This document shows, piece by piece, positions 1-5,315 of a DNA stretch of 7,239 bases; the stretch's first letter is position 1; each line of letters opens with the position of its first letter. The DNA lies in NCBI GenBank assembly GCA_029859485.1, contig JAOUDB010000125.1, forward strand, positions 1 to 7,239, in the 5' to 3' direction. The notes under the pieces are model-generated. The model was given only the letters and a program-made list of their open reading frames with translations. It did no database searches and was not told the DNA's origin. Origin of the DNA: Desulfuromonadales bacterium. Lineage in GTDB: Bacteria; Desulfobacterota; Desulfuromonadia; Desulfuromonadales; BM103. A program made the position numbers and the translations under genes.

Positions 1-165
1 GGCGGCGTAGAATCTTTGATGACCCTCCCGGCGATACAAACCCACGCCGACATCCCGGAAGCTGAGCGTGATCGCCTTGGCATCTGTGAACGGCTGCTAC
101 GACTTTCCGTCGGCACCGAATCGGTTGAGGATATTATTGCCGATCTGGAACAGGCCTTGTCTTAA
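1..165 (+). CDS. Trans-sulfuration PLP enzyme, C-terminal fragment (cystathionine gamma-synthase/lyase family)
   Basis: Frame 1 is open from the window edge to TAA at 163-165 and gives the last 54 residues of a Cys/Met-metabolism PLP-dependent enzyme; the gene begins outside the window. The fragment opens with GGVESL, the family's conserved substrate-pocket segment, and continues with an LLRLSVGTE motif whose arginine (fragment residue 34) is the family's substrate-carboxylate binder. It ends with the usual acidic helix ([13 protein letters not shown]). Enzymes of this fold make or cleave cystathionine, or use O-acetyl- or O-succinyl-homoserine, in methionine and cysteine interconversion in the cytoplasm. 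The gene at 372-1517 belongs to the same family and strand, so this is a tandem pair. The active-site lysine region is outside the window, so synthase and lyase cannot be told apart. Family assignment is firm; exact reaction is not. Confidence 0.88.
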   Translation, partial: GGVESLMTLPAIQTHADIPEAERDRLGICERLLRLSVGTESVEDIIADLEQALS

Positions 166-196
166 GGTGAAGTAACTGTGAAATCAAGCTCAAAAC

Positions 197-319
197 AAAG
201 GCGAAACGCAAAGTCGCCAAGTGAAGGAAAGACGCAAAGAAGATCTCTAGGTTTTGAATGTGTGAAACTTTTCCCTTTGCGGCTTGCATAACCTCTTTGC
301 GTCTCTGCGCTACGCTTTA
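197..319. repeat. Long imperfect inverted repeat, copy A of a two-copy element
   Basis: The left arm (about 197-241) and right arm (about 269-319) are imperfect reverse complements about 45 bases long, separated by a loop of about 27 bases. The arms are built from repeated GACGCAAAG / CTTTGCGTC words. A second element of the same design lies at about 7012-7120, with the same order of words and a similar loop. The transcript could fold into a long bulged hairpin between the two trans-sulfuration genes. No run of T follows either arm, so it is not a typical intrinsic terminator. It may be a REP-like or small non-autonomous repeat, or an mRNA spacer element. Confidence 0.7.
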
Positions 320-355
320 AGACCTTGATTCGCTAACTACAAAAGCTCATCCATT

Positions 356-362
356 TGAGGAG
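356..362 (+). promoter_or_regulatory. Ribosome binding site of the second trans-sulfuration gene
   Basis: TGAGGAG lies 9 bases upstream of the ATG at 372. It fixes this start among the candidates; the encoded N-terminus (YRPATVLVHQG) also matches the usual beginning of the family. Confidence 0.75.
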
Positions 363-371
363 TAGCAAAAG

Positions 372-1517
372 ATGTCACACTCAAAATATCGCCCAGCAAC
401 AGTCCTGGTCCACCAGGGGACAGATCGTGATCCGGCAACTGGCGCAGCCACAGTACCAATTTACCAGGCCTCCACCTATCATCACGAGGGCGGAGCGTCC
501 GGTGAATATGATTATGCCCGTAGCGGCAATCCAAGTAGAGACCAGGTCGAAGATGCGATTGCACTGCTTGAAGGTGGCGTACGGGGCTTTGCCTATGCTT
601 CAGGGATGACCGCTATCGGCAGCAGCCTGGCAATCCTCAAAAGCGGTGACCATTTAATCGCAGCGGCCGATCTCTATGGCGGCTCCTGGCGTTTCATCAC
701 CGGAGTTCTACCGCAACAAGGAATCTCGGTCAGTTTGGTTGACACTACCGACATCAATGCCGTGAAAGAAGCAATCACACCGCAAACCCGAGCTCTCTTT
801 CTTGAGACACCATCCAATCCTCTCTTCAAGATTACTGATCTGAGAGCCATGGTAGACATCGCCAAAGAGAATAAGTTGATCACCCTGCTCGACAACACCT
901 TTATGACCCCACTGATGCAGCGCCCTCTTGACCTCGGCATTGATATCACGATTCACAGTGCCACCAAGTTTCTAGGTGGCCACAGCGATATACTCGCAGG
1001 GTTGGTGACAACATCTGATCCAGGTCTGGGCAAGCGCCTGAAATATTTCCAGAACACCTTTGGGGCCGTTCTCTCTCCCTTTGACTCATTCTTACTCTCC
1101 CGTGGCATCAAGACCCTTAAGGTGCGGCTTGAAGCGGCTCAAAAGAGCGCACAAGAGCTTGCTGAAAGACTCATGGCTCATCCTTCGGTTGCCCGCGTCT
1201 GGTTCCCAGGACTCACAGACTTCACTGGTCGCGACTTGCACTTTTCTCAAGCGACAGGAGCCGGAGCGATCCTTTCTTTTGAACTCAAAGACGAAGGTCA
1301 TATCAAAAATCTTCTTGAGAACGTCAAACTGCCAATTATCGCACCGAGTCTGGGCGGCGTCGAAACCATACTCACCCATTGCTGGTCGATGTCCCACGCC
1401 GCCATTCCTGCTCAGGACAAGCTGCAGCAAGGGATATCCAAGAGTCTTTTGCGTATTTCCGTCGGACTTGAAGATGTTGACGACCTCTGGGAGGATCTGG
1501 AGAAAGGACTAGGCTGA
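372..1517 (+). CDS. Trans-sulfuration PLP enzyme, probable cystathionine beta- or gamma-lyase
   Basis: This complete 381-residue protein has the usual length for the Cys/Met-metabolism PLP enzyme family. Seen directly: the YARSGNP segment with Tyr48 and Arg50, which bind the PLP phosphate across the dimer; SGM at 77-79; DLYGGS with the ring-stacking Tyr102; ETPSNP at 145-150; Asp174 in LLDNTF, which contacts the PLP ring nitrogen; SATKFLGGHSD with the Schiff-base Lys199; and LLRISVG with Arg361 for the substrate carboxylate. The wording around Lys199 and the QNTFGAVLSP stretch resemble Bacillus-type MetC/MccB more than E. coli MetC, so cleavage of cystathionine to homocysteine or cysteine is the best guess. 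Gamma-synthase or homocysteine desulfhydrase activity cannot be excluded by reading. It acts in the cytoplasm, normally as a tetramer. It follows a paralogue in tandem (gap 206 bases, with a long inverted repeat), perhaps as a synthase/lyase pair for methionine or cysteine formation. Confidence 0.93.
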   Translation: MSHSKYRPATVLVHQGTDRDPATGAATVPIYQASTYHHEGGASGEYDYARSGNPSRDQVEDAIALLEGGVRGFAYASGMTAIGSSLAILKSGDHLIAAADLYGGSWRFITGVLPQQGISVSLVDTTDINAVKEAITPQTRALFLETPSNPLFKITDLRAMVDIAKENKLITLLDNTFMTPLMQRPLDLGIDITIHSATKFLGGHSDILAGLVTTSDPGLGKRLKYFQNTFGAVLSPFDSFLLSRGIKTLKVRLEAAQKSAQELAERLMAHPSVARVWFPGLTDFTGRDLHFSQATGAGAILSFELKDEGHIKNLLENVKLPIIAPSLGGVETILTHCWSMSHAAIPAQDKLQQGISKSLLRISVGLEDVDDLWEDLEKGLG

Positions 1518-1724
1518 AGAAATAACTGGCGATTTTGTGGCACCAGTTCGGGGGTCAAGGGCAAAGGTTCCAGCTTTTGACTATGGAGCCCAACCTTTAA
1601 TACATCACCTTTACCATTGAACCTTTTCAATGAATTTCACTCTTACCCCAAGCAAAAACTGGACATGAAATTTAATTGAAAGACAATTGAGTTTGTGCTA
1701 AATATCGGTGCCTTAATAAGTTTT
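1518..1724. other. Gap between trans-sulfuration gene and tRNA, weak hairpins only
   Basis: No coding frame is convincing here. Three small dyads are visible: AACTGG/CCAGTT at 1524-1548, AAAGGTT/AACCTTT at about 1563-1599, and CATTGAA/TTCAATG with a CCTT loop at 1615-1632, followed by AATTT. None has the GC-rich stem plus T run of a strong terminator. The last is the best candidate for ending the upstream transcript, but it is weak. Confidence 0.4.
1676..1704 (+). promoter_or_regulatory. Candidate sigma-70 promoter of tRNA-Thr
   Basis: TTGAAA (1676-1681) and TAAATA (1699-1704) are 17 bases apart and would start transcription near 1711, about 14 bases before the mature tRNA. The -35 box is good. 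The -10 box matches only in part (TAAATAT), though the preceding TGC resembles an extended -10. Confidence 0.45.
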
Positions 1725-1800
1725 GCCGTTGTAGCTCAGTCGGTAGAGCAGCTCACTCGTAATGAGCAGGTCGTCCGTTCGATTCGGATCAACGGCTCCA
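1725..1800 (+). tRNA. tRNA-Thr (anticodon CGT)
   Basis: This 76-base cloverleaf can be folded by eye. The acceptor GCCGTTG (1725-1731) pairs with CAACGGC (1790-1796), followed by discriminator T1797 and an encoded CCA at 1798-1800. The D-loop has the usual AGCTCAGTCGGTAGAGC. The anticodon arm GCTCA-CTCGTAA-TGAGC puts CGT at 1758-1760, which reads the threonine codon ACG. The T-arm carries TTCGATT. It is a single tRNA rather than part of a cluster and has its own terminator directly after it. Confidence 0.97.
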
Positions 1801-1801
1801 C

Positions 1802-1841
1802 AAAAAAGCAGGCCTTGTCATTGGACAAGGCCTGCTTTTTT
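1802..1841. terminator. Bidirectional intrinsic terminator
   Basis: A perfect 12-bp stem, GCAGGCCTTGTC (1808-1819) with GACAAGGCCTGC (1824-1835), has an ATTG loop and is flanked by six A before (1802-1807) and six T after (1836-1841). Either strand therefore has a GC-rich stem followed by U residues. It ends the tRNA transcript on the + strand, starting one base after the CCA, and the converging glyoxalase operon, whose stop is at 1864, on the - strand. Confidence 0.93.
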
Positions 1842-1863
1842 ATTCGATGTTATTGCAATAGTC

Positions 1864-2244
1864 TCAGGCCTTTACAACCTCAATCAGGTAGCCATCAGGG
1901 TCGGCAAGAAAATAGAACCTTGCCCCCTGTCCAGGCAAACCTTTCAATGGCTTTGGCTCCAGCCCCATCTCTTCATGTTTTTTATGAGAAGCCTCAAGAT
2001 CGACAACAGACACAGCCAGATGGGAGTAACCGTTGCCAAGTTCATAAGGCTCTTCTTGATCATGATTGCAGGTCAACTCCAGCTCAAAATCACTCCCGGA
2101 AGAACGTAAATAACTGAGGGTGAACTTGTATTCGGAATAATCCTTGCGCCTCTCAACAGTAAAGCCAAATGCCTCCCGGTAGAAGCTTTCAGACTTTTCA
2201 AGGTCCATAACGCGAATACAGGAATGAATCATTTTGTATGACAT
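1864..2244 (-). CDS. gloA: Lactoylglutathione lyase / glyoxalase I-type VOC protein
   Basis: This 126-residue single-domain protein of the vicinal oxygen chelate fold has the length of bacterial glyoxalase I. Counting from the ATG at 2244, the four metal ligands of the family are all present: His7 (KMIHSCIRV), Glu56 (FELELT), His75 (YSHLAV) and Glu122 (YLIEVV). The last two motifs keep the family's GYxHLA and DPDGYLIE wording. Glyoxalase I isomerises the hemithioacetal of methylglyoxal and a thiol, normally glutathione, to the lactoyl thioester in the cytoplasm, as the first step of methylglyoxal detoxification. A GTG at 2250 would add two residues, but it lies inside the ribosome site, so the ATG is chosen. 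It is the second gene of a unit with the membrane protein at 2247-2609. The close match to GloA supports the role; use of another thiol or substrate remains possible because VOC proteins vary. Confidence 0.88.
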   Translation of the reverse strand: MSYKMIHSCIRVMDLEKSESFYREAFGFTVERRKDYSEYKFTLSYLRSSGSDFELELTCNHDQEEPYELGNGYSHLAVSVVDLEASHKKHEEMGLEPKPLKGLPGQGARFYFLADPDGYLIEVVKA

Positions 2245-2246
2245 GG

Positions 2247-2609
2247 TCACTCCTTCTCTTTTTTTCTGCCAAGTTCAAAAGGATGAGCCTGGCGGCTGAC
2301 AATAAAGTCTGCAAAAATTTTCATCCAAAGTGTCACGCCAGCGATAGAACTCCAGGTCTTGTACGGAAAGAGTGCCAGCACAACACAGACAATCGTCACC
2401 AGTGCCGTACCACCAGCAGCCAAATTGACAATGCCCGTGGCAGGGGCCCACTTCTTGGGGTTCGGTGGAGACTCACCGCTTTTTAAAGCGACCTCGGAAT
2501 AATCGTGCTTGATAAAAATCCGCCAGGCTCTTCGCAGCCAGATAAAAGCCATGGGGAAGAGGGCGAGGAACAACATCCATGTGATAGCAATACTTATGTC
2601 AAAAACCAT
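2247..2609 (-). CDS. Small membrane protein of unknown function
   Basis: I do not recognise the family of this 120-residue protein. Visible are a hydrophobic N-terminal helix at about residues 4-26 ending in a positive cluster (RRAWR, 26-30), a polar loop of about 30 residues with SPPNPKKW at 47-54, a second helix at about 58-82, and a less certain hydrophobic stretch at about 86-104. The C-terminus is strongly basic and then acidic (GRKKEKE). By the positive-inside rule the loop after helix 1 is probably cytoplasmic. The ATG at 2609 has GGGAG six bases upstream, which supports the start. It is the first gene of a two-gene unit: its TGA lies two bases before the gloA ATG, inside gloA's ribosome site. 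Reality as a gene is supported by this spacing and by the ribosome site; function is unknown. Confidence 0.78.
   Translation of the reverse strand: MVFDISIAITWMLFLALFPMAFIWLRRAWRIFIKHDYSEVALKSGESPPNPKKWAPATGIVNLAAGGTALVTIVCVVLALFPYKTWSSIAGVTLWMKIFADFIVSRQAHPFELGRKKEKE
2250..2255 (-). promoter_or_regulatory. Ribosome binding site deciding the gloA start
   Basis: On the - strand AAGGAG is followed by TGACC and then ATG (2244), a 5-base spacer. The site overlaps the last codons and stop (2247-2249) of the upstream gene, so translation of the two genes is likely coupled. Confidence 0.8.
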
Positions 2610-2661
2610 TCAATACTCCCGTGGTCCTGCCGAAACAGAGCCATAAATAAATTTGTTCTCT

Positions 2662-2690
2662 CTTGTACCCGAGGATGTTGGGCTAAGCAA
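2662..2690 (-). promoter_or_regulatory. Weak candidate promoter of the membrane protein-gloA unit
   Basis: On the - strand TTGCTT (2685-2690) and TACAAG (2662-2667) are 17 bases apart and about 53 bases upstream of the first ATG. The match to sigma-70 boxes is only 3/6 and 4/6. It is listed because a promoter is needed between the terminator at 2701-2731 and the gene. Confidence 0.3.
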
Positions 2691-2700
2691 TTAAATTTTG

Positions 2701-2731
2701 TAAAAAAACCCCGCCAGACTGGCTGGCGGGG
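2701..2731 (-). terminator. Intrinsic terminator of the symporter operon
   Basis: A perfect 9-bp stem CCCCGCCAG (2709-2717) / CTGGCGGGG (2723-2731) has a 5-base loop. On the - strand it is followed by seven T (2708-2702). It lies about 42 bases past the symporter stop and isolates that operon from the membrane protein-gloA unit on the same strand. Confidence 0.95.
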
Positions 2732-2773
2732 TCAAGAGATCAGGCAAAAGCCAAATCAGATTTGCACTGAAAC

Positions 2774-4600
2774 TTAGTGAGCGTGAGTACCGTCAACAGC
2801 TTTGGCACCGCGAGGAGTACGAACGCTTTCGACCATATGCTGGATATGCTCAGGACACTCGGGAGTAATTTTGCTGACCACGTAGGCAACAGCAAAGTTA
2901 ACCAATGCGCCGATCGCGCCGAAGGCGTTTGGTTCAATGCCCAAGAAGAAGTTCGCTTTGCCACCAAAGAGACCAAGGAACTCGGTGCCCTTAATGAAGA
3001 AGAGACCTTTGTGGGCGAAAACGTAGATCATGGTAACACCGATACCAGCGAGCATACCAGCCATTGCGCCTTCTTTGTTCATCTTCTTGTTGAAGATACC
3101 CATCATCAGAGCCGGGAAGATCGAACTAGCAGCGAGACCGAAAGCGATAGCAACGGTACCGGCCGCAAAGTCAGGAGGATTGAGACCGAGATAACCAGCG
3201 ACCACAATCGAGCAGGCCATTGCGATCTTACCGGTCATCAGCTCATTCTTCTCACTCATGTCAGGCATGAAGATGTTTTTGAAAAGGTCGTGAGAGATCG
3301 CCGAGGAGATCGCCAGCAGCAGACCGGCAGCCGTTGAGAGAGCAGCAGCAAGACCACCAGCAGCAACCAGTGCGATTACCCAGTTAGGCAGTTTTGCGAT
3401 TTCAGGATTCGCGAGAACCATGATGTCGCGGTTTACTGACAGTTCGCTTCCTTTCCAGCCGGCAGCAGTTGCGCCAGCAGGAGTGTTCTTGTCATTGTAG
3501 TACTGGATACGGCCGTCGCCATTCTTGTCTTCGAACTTGAGCAGGCCGGTAACTTCCCAACGCTTCATCCAGTCAGGACGGTCATCGTAACGAATGCTGC
3601 TTTCCGTTGCGAACATCGCCGCGTTGCGGAGTTCGTCAGTGGCATAGTCCTTTTTTACAGCCGTGTTAACGGAAGCGTGCAGGTTCAAGCGAGCCATAGC
3701 AGCAACGCCAGGAGCCGTGGTGTAGAGGATCGCGATGAAAACCAACGCCCAACCTGCGGAGGAGCGAGCAGCTTTAACCGAAGGAACCGTGAAGAAACGC
3801 ATAATAACGTGCGGCAGACCGGCAGTACCGATCATCAGTGACATGGTGTAGACGAACATGTTCAGCGTGCTGATACGAGTCATCGTGGTGTACTGTGGGA
3901 AACCGAGGTCCATGACAACCTGATCAAGCTTGCCCAGCAGAGACATGTCGGTACCAACAAAGTCACCACCAAGACCGAGCTGCGGCAAAGGATTGCCAGT
4001 CAGAGTCATGGAGATGAAGATTGCGGGAATCGTGTAAGCAAGGATCAGAACGCAGTACTGAGCGACCTGAGTGTAGGTGATGCCTTTCATGCCGCCGAAA
4101 ACCGCGTACATGAAGACGATACCCATACCGATGAAAACGCCTGTGGAGTTGGAAACACCCAGGAAACGGGAGAAGGCAACACCGACACCGGTCATCTGAC
4201 CAATGATGTAGGTGAGCGAAGCGGCCAACAGACACATAACCGCCACGCAGCTGGCAGCCTTGGAGTAGAAACGGTCGCCAACGAACTGGGGCACAGTAAA
4301 CTTACCGAATTTACGCAGGTAAGGTGCCAGCAGCATCGCCAGTAGAACGTAACCACCGGTCCAACCCATGAGGAAGAGACCGCCGCCGTAGCCCATGTTG
4401 GCAATCAGGCCGGCCATGGAGATAAAGGATGCCGCAGACATCCAGTCAGCACCAGTTGCCATACCGTTGAGAACGGGTGGTACGCCACCCCCGGCAACAT
4501 AGAATTCACTGGTGCTACCAGCGCGGGCCCAAATAGCGATACCGATATAAAGAGCAAAGGTAGCGCCGACAACCATATAAGTCATAGCTTGAAGTGACAT
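2774..4600 (-). CDS. Sodium/solute symporter, ActP-like acetate permease family (VC_2705 branch)
   Basis: This 608-residue protein is a polytopic inner-membrane protein of the solute:sodium symporter (SSS) family, with about 13 hydrophobic segments from residue 6 to about 575. ActP-type signatures are present: ATGADWMSAASFISMAG (48-64), GQMTGVGVAFSRFLG (134-148), the GLPHVIMRFFTVPS block (261-274) and AAALSTAAGLLLAISSAISHD (418-438), whose Ser422-Thr423 align with Na2-site ligands of PutP and vSGLT. It is longer than E. coli ActP because of a hydrophilic insert at about 303-400 between two helices, which carries a DxNxDG calcium-loop-like motif (358-369). The insert and the DUF4212 gene upstream are what I recall of the VC_2705 subfamily. 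The start is fixed by AAAGGAG (4608-4614), which overlaps the small-subunit stop. The likely substrate is acetate or another short organic acid; that is inference from family. Confidence 0.93.
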   Translation of the reverse strand: MSLQAMTYMVVGATFALYIGIAIWARAGSTSEFYVAGGGVPPVLNGMATGADWMSAASFISMAGLIANMGYGGGLFLMGWTGGYVLLAMLLAPYLRKFGKFTVPQFVGDRFYSKAASCVAVMCLLAASLTYIIGQMTGVGVAFSRFLGVSNSTGVFIGMGIVFMYAVFGGMKGITYTQVAQYCVLILAYTIPAIFISMTLTGNPLPQLGLGGDFVGTDMSLLGKLDQVVMDLGFPQYTTMTRISTLNMFVYTMSLMIGTAGLPHVIMRFFTVPSVKAARSSAGWALVFIAILYTTAPGVAAMARLNLHASVNTAVKKDYATDELRNAAMFATESSIRYDDRPDWMKRWEVTGLLKFEDKNGDGRIQYYNDKNTPAGATAAGWKGSELSVNRDIMVLANPEIAKLPNWVIALVAAGGLAAALSTAAGLLLAISSAISHDLFKNIFMPDMSEKNELMTGKIAMACSIVVAGYLGLNPPDFAAGTVAIAFGLAASSIFPALMMGIFNKKMNKEGAMAGMLAGIGVTMIYVFAHKGLFFIKGTEFLGLFGGKANFFLGIEPNAFGAIGALVNFAVAYVVSKITPECPEHIQHMVESVRTPRGAKAVDGTHAH

Positions 4601-4612
4601 TAATTAGCTCCT

Positions 4613-4867
4613 TTATTCTTCGTGAACGTCAAATTTGATATCGAGATTATTCATGAGCTTCCCATAAACGAAGATCAGAATAACAAAGACATACATTGAG
4701 CCTTGCTGTGCAAACCAGAAGCCCAACGGATATCCACCGATGCTCATGCTGTTGAGTGCATCCGCGAACAAGATGCCACAACCAAACGAGACGAAGAACC
4801 AAACAGCTAAAACCTGTGCGATCAACGTCAGTACCGCTTTCCAATATGCTTCTCCAGATTTGTCCAT
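4613..4867 (-). CDS. Symporter small subunit, DUF4212 family
   Basis: This 84-residue, strongly hydrophobic protein has two membrane helices at about 13-35 and 50-73 and a polar, acidic C-terminus (DIKFDVHEE). The wording AVWFFVSFGCGILFAD (21-36) and GGYPLGFWFAQQGSMYVFV (44-62) matches DUF4212, the putative small subunit encoded just upstream of VC_2705-type SSS symporters. It is the first gene of the operon, with 12 bases between its TAA and the symporter ATG, so equal expression and assembly in one membrane complex are expected. Its ribosome site is a full AAGGAGG (4873-4879) five bases from the ATG, among the strongest in the window. What the small subunit does is not established; stabilisation or gating of the large subunit is a guess. 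Confidence 0.93.
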   Translation of the reverse strand: MDKSGEAYWKAVLTLIAQVLAVWFFVSFGCGILFADALNSMSIGGYPLGFWFAQQGSMYVFVILIFVYGKLMNNLDIKFDVHEE

Positions 4868-4990
4868 AATAACCTCCTTCAGGTTAGTTAAAAAAACTCT
4901 TAAATCTTTAAAGTGCCGAACGTGAACTCCCTAACCACCTCCTTATAGCTCTGCTCGGATAATAATGGGGATAACTCCGATGCCGTTAGT

Positions 4991-5025
4991 GTCTCCCAGG
5001 TCAGTGGCTCTGGCCTATTGGAGAC
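4991..5025 (-). promoter_or_regulatory. Stem-loop in the symporter operon leader
   Basis: The outer arms GTCTCC (4991-4996) and GGAGAC (5020-5025) enclose a 7-bp inner stem, 4998-5004 with 5010-5016 (one G-T pair), and a 5-base loop. On the - strand it would lie in the 5' leader of the symporter mRNA, about 125 bases before the start codon. No U run follows on that strand, so it is not a simple terminator. It could be part of a riboswitch-like or protein-binding leader; no known class was recognised. Confidence 0.5.
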
Positions 5026-5050
5026 GAAGTTTTAATTTCTAGTTACAACG

Positions 5051-5083
5051 TTTGAAAAACACCTTATTAAACGACTGTTTAAA
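5051..5083. repeat. Degenerate direct repeat, copy 1 (symporter side)
   Basis: The order TTT-AAAA-CACCT-AACGACT-TTTAAA is shared with 5256-5287, about 26 matching positions of 36 with small gaps. It ends in the 8-base palindrome GTTTAAAC (5077-5084) and overlaps the predicted start region of the symporter transcript. Confidence 0.55.
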
Positions 5084-5086
5084 CCT

Positions 5087-5115
5087 ATAAAAGCCAACCC
5101 TTTAAAAGACTTCAA
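5087..5115 (-). promoter_or_regulatory. Candidate sigma-70 promoter of the symporter operon
   Basis: On the - strand TTGAAG (5110-5115) and TTTTAT (5087-5092) are exactly 17 bases apart, each matching 4 of 6 consensus bases. Transcription would begin near 5079 and give a leader of about 210 bases containing the stem-loop at 4991-5025. TTTAAA cores lie in its spacer and at its start point, suitable for an operator. Confidence 0.42.
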
Positions 5116-5193
5116 AAACCAGATTTTAACCATCGTTCTCTTTGCGTAATCAGCAAAAACCTCAAAGATAAGGAGGCTTAACGAGAAGATAGC

Positions 5194-5216
5194 TTGAGTC
5201 ATACAATTGAGTCAAT
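5194..5216. promoter_or_regulatory. TTGAGTCA tandem repeat with embedded palindrome
   Basis: TTGAGTCA occurs at 5194-5201 and 5207-5214, 13 bases apart. The second copy sits in the odd palindrome ATTGAGTCAAT (5206-5216). It is just upstream of a good -10-like TATAAC (5224-5229). It could be a regulator site for the divergent genes, or the first copy could be a -35 box for the + strand gene (with TAAAAA at 5216-5221, spacer 16). The assignment is uncertain. Confidence 0.35.
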
Positions 5217-5250
5217 AAAAAAATATAACGTTGTTTCGTTTTTGTGAAAT

Positions 5251-5292
5251 AGCCCTTTTAAAACACCTAAAAGCAACGACTTTTAAAGGGCT
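5251..5292. repeat. Inverted repeat overlapping direct repeat copy 2
   Basis: The left arm AGCCCTTTTAAAA (5251-5263) and right arm TTTTAAAGGGCT (5281-5292) are complementary over 12 pairs with one bulged T, around a 17-base loop. Bases 5256-5287 also form the second copy of the direct repeat at 5051-5083. Neither strand has a T run after it, so an operator or a leader hairpin of the CBS-nucleotidyltransferase mRNA is more likely than a terminator. Confidence 0.6.
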
Positions 5293-5315
5293 CCCTCTTG
5301 CGCGTAACAAGTATA

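Noticed and set aside
197..319. CRISPR array or tandem repeat reading of the GACGCAAAG words
   Set aside because: The words are in opposite orientations on the two arms, irregularly spaced and diverged. The layout is an inverted repeat, not direct repeats with spacers.
1695..2117. 140- and 115-codon + strand frames across the tRNA and gloA
   Set aside because: They run through the tRNA-Thr and its terminator and lie antisense to gloA, which has all its metal ligands. There is no good ribosome site.
2248..2250. GTG as the gloA start
   Set aside because: It overlaps the AAGGAG ribosome site, while the ATG at 2244 has a proper 5-base spacer and places Glu56 and Glu122 as in E. coli GloA.
2777..3337. 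186-codon + strand frame antisense to the symporter
   Set aside because: It is a shadow of the symporter, with a low-complexity Asp/Glu/Ser/Thr/His-rich product typical of reverse reading. The real protein is clear on the other strand.
4991..5040. Stem-loop plus TTTTAATTT as a + strand terminator
   Set aside because: No + strand gene lies upstream of it, since the region to its left is the - strand symporter operon. The T-rich stretch is also separated from the stem by GAAG.
5207..5229. TTGAGT with TATAAC as a + strand promoter
   Set aside because: The spacer would be only 11 bases. Using the other TTGAGT copy makes it 24. Neither is workable for sigma-70.
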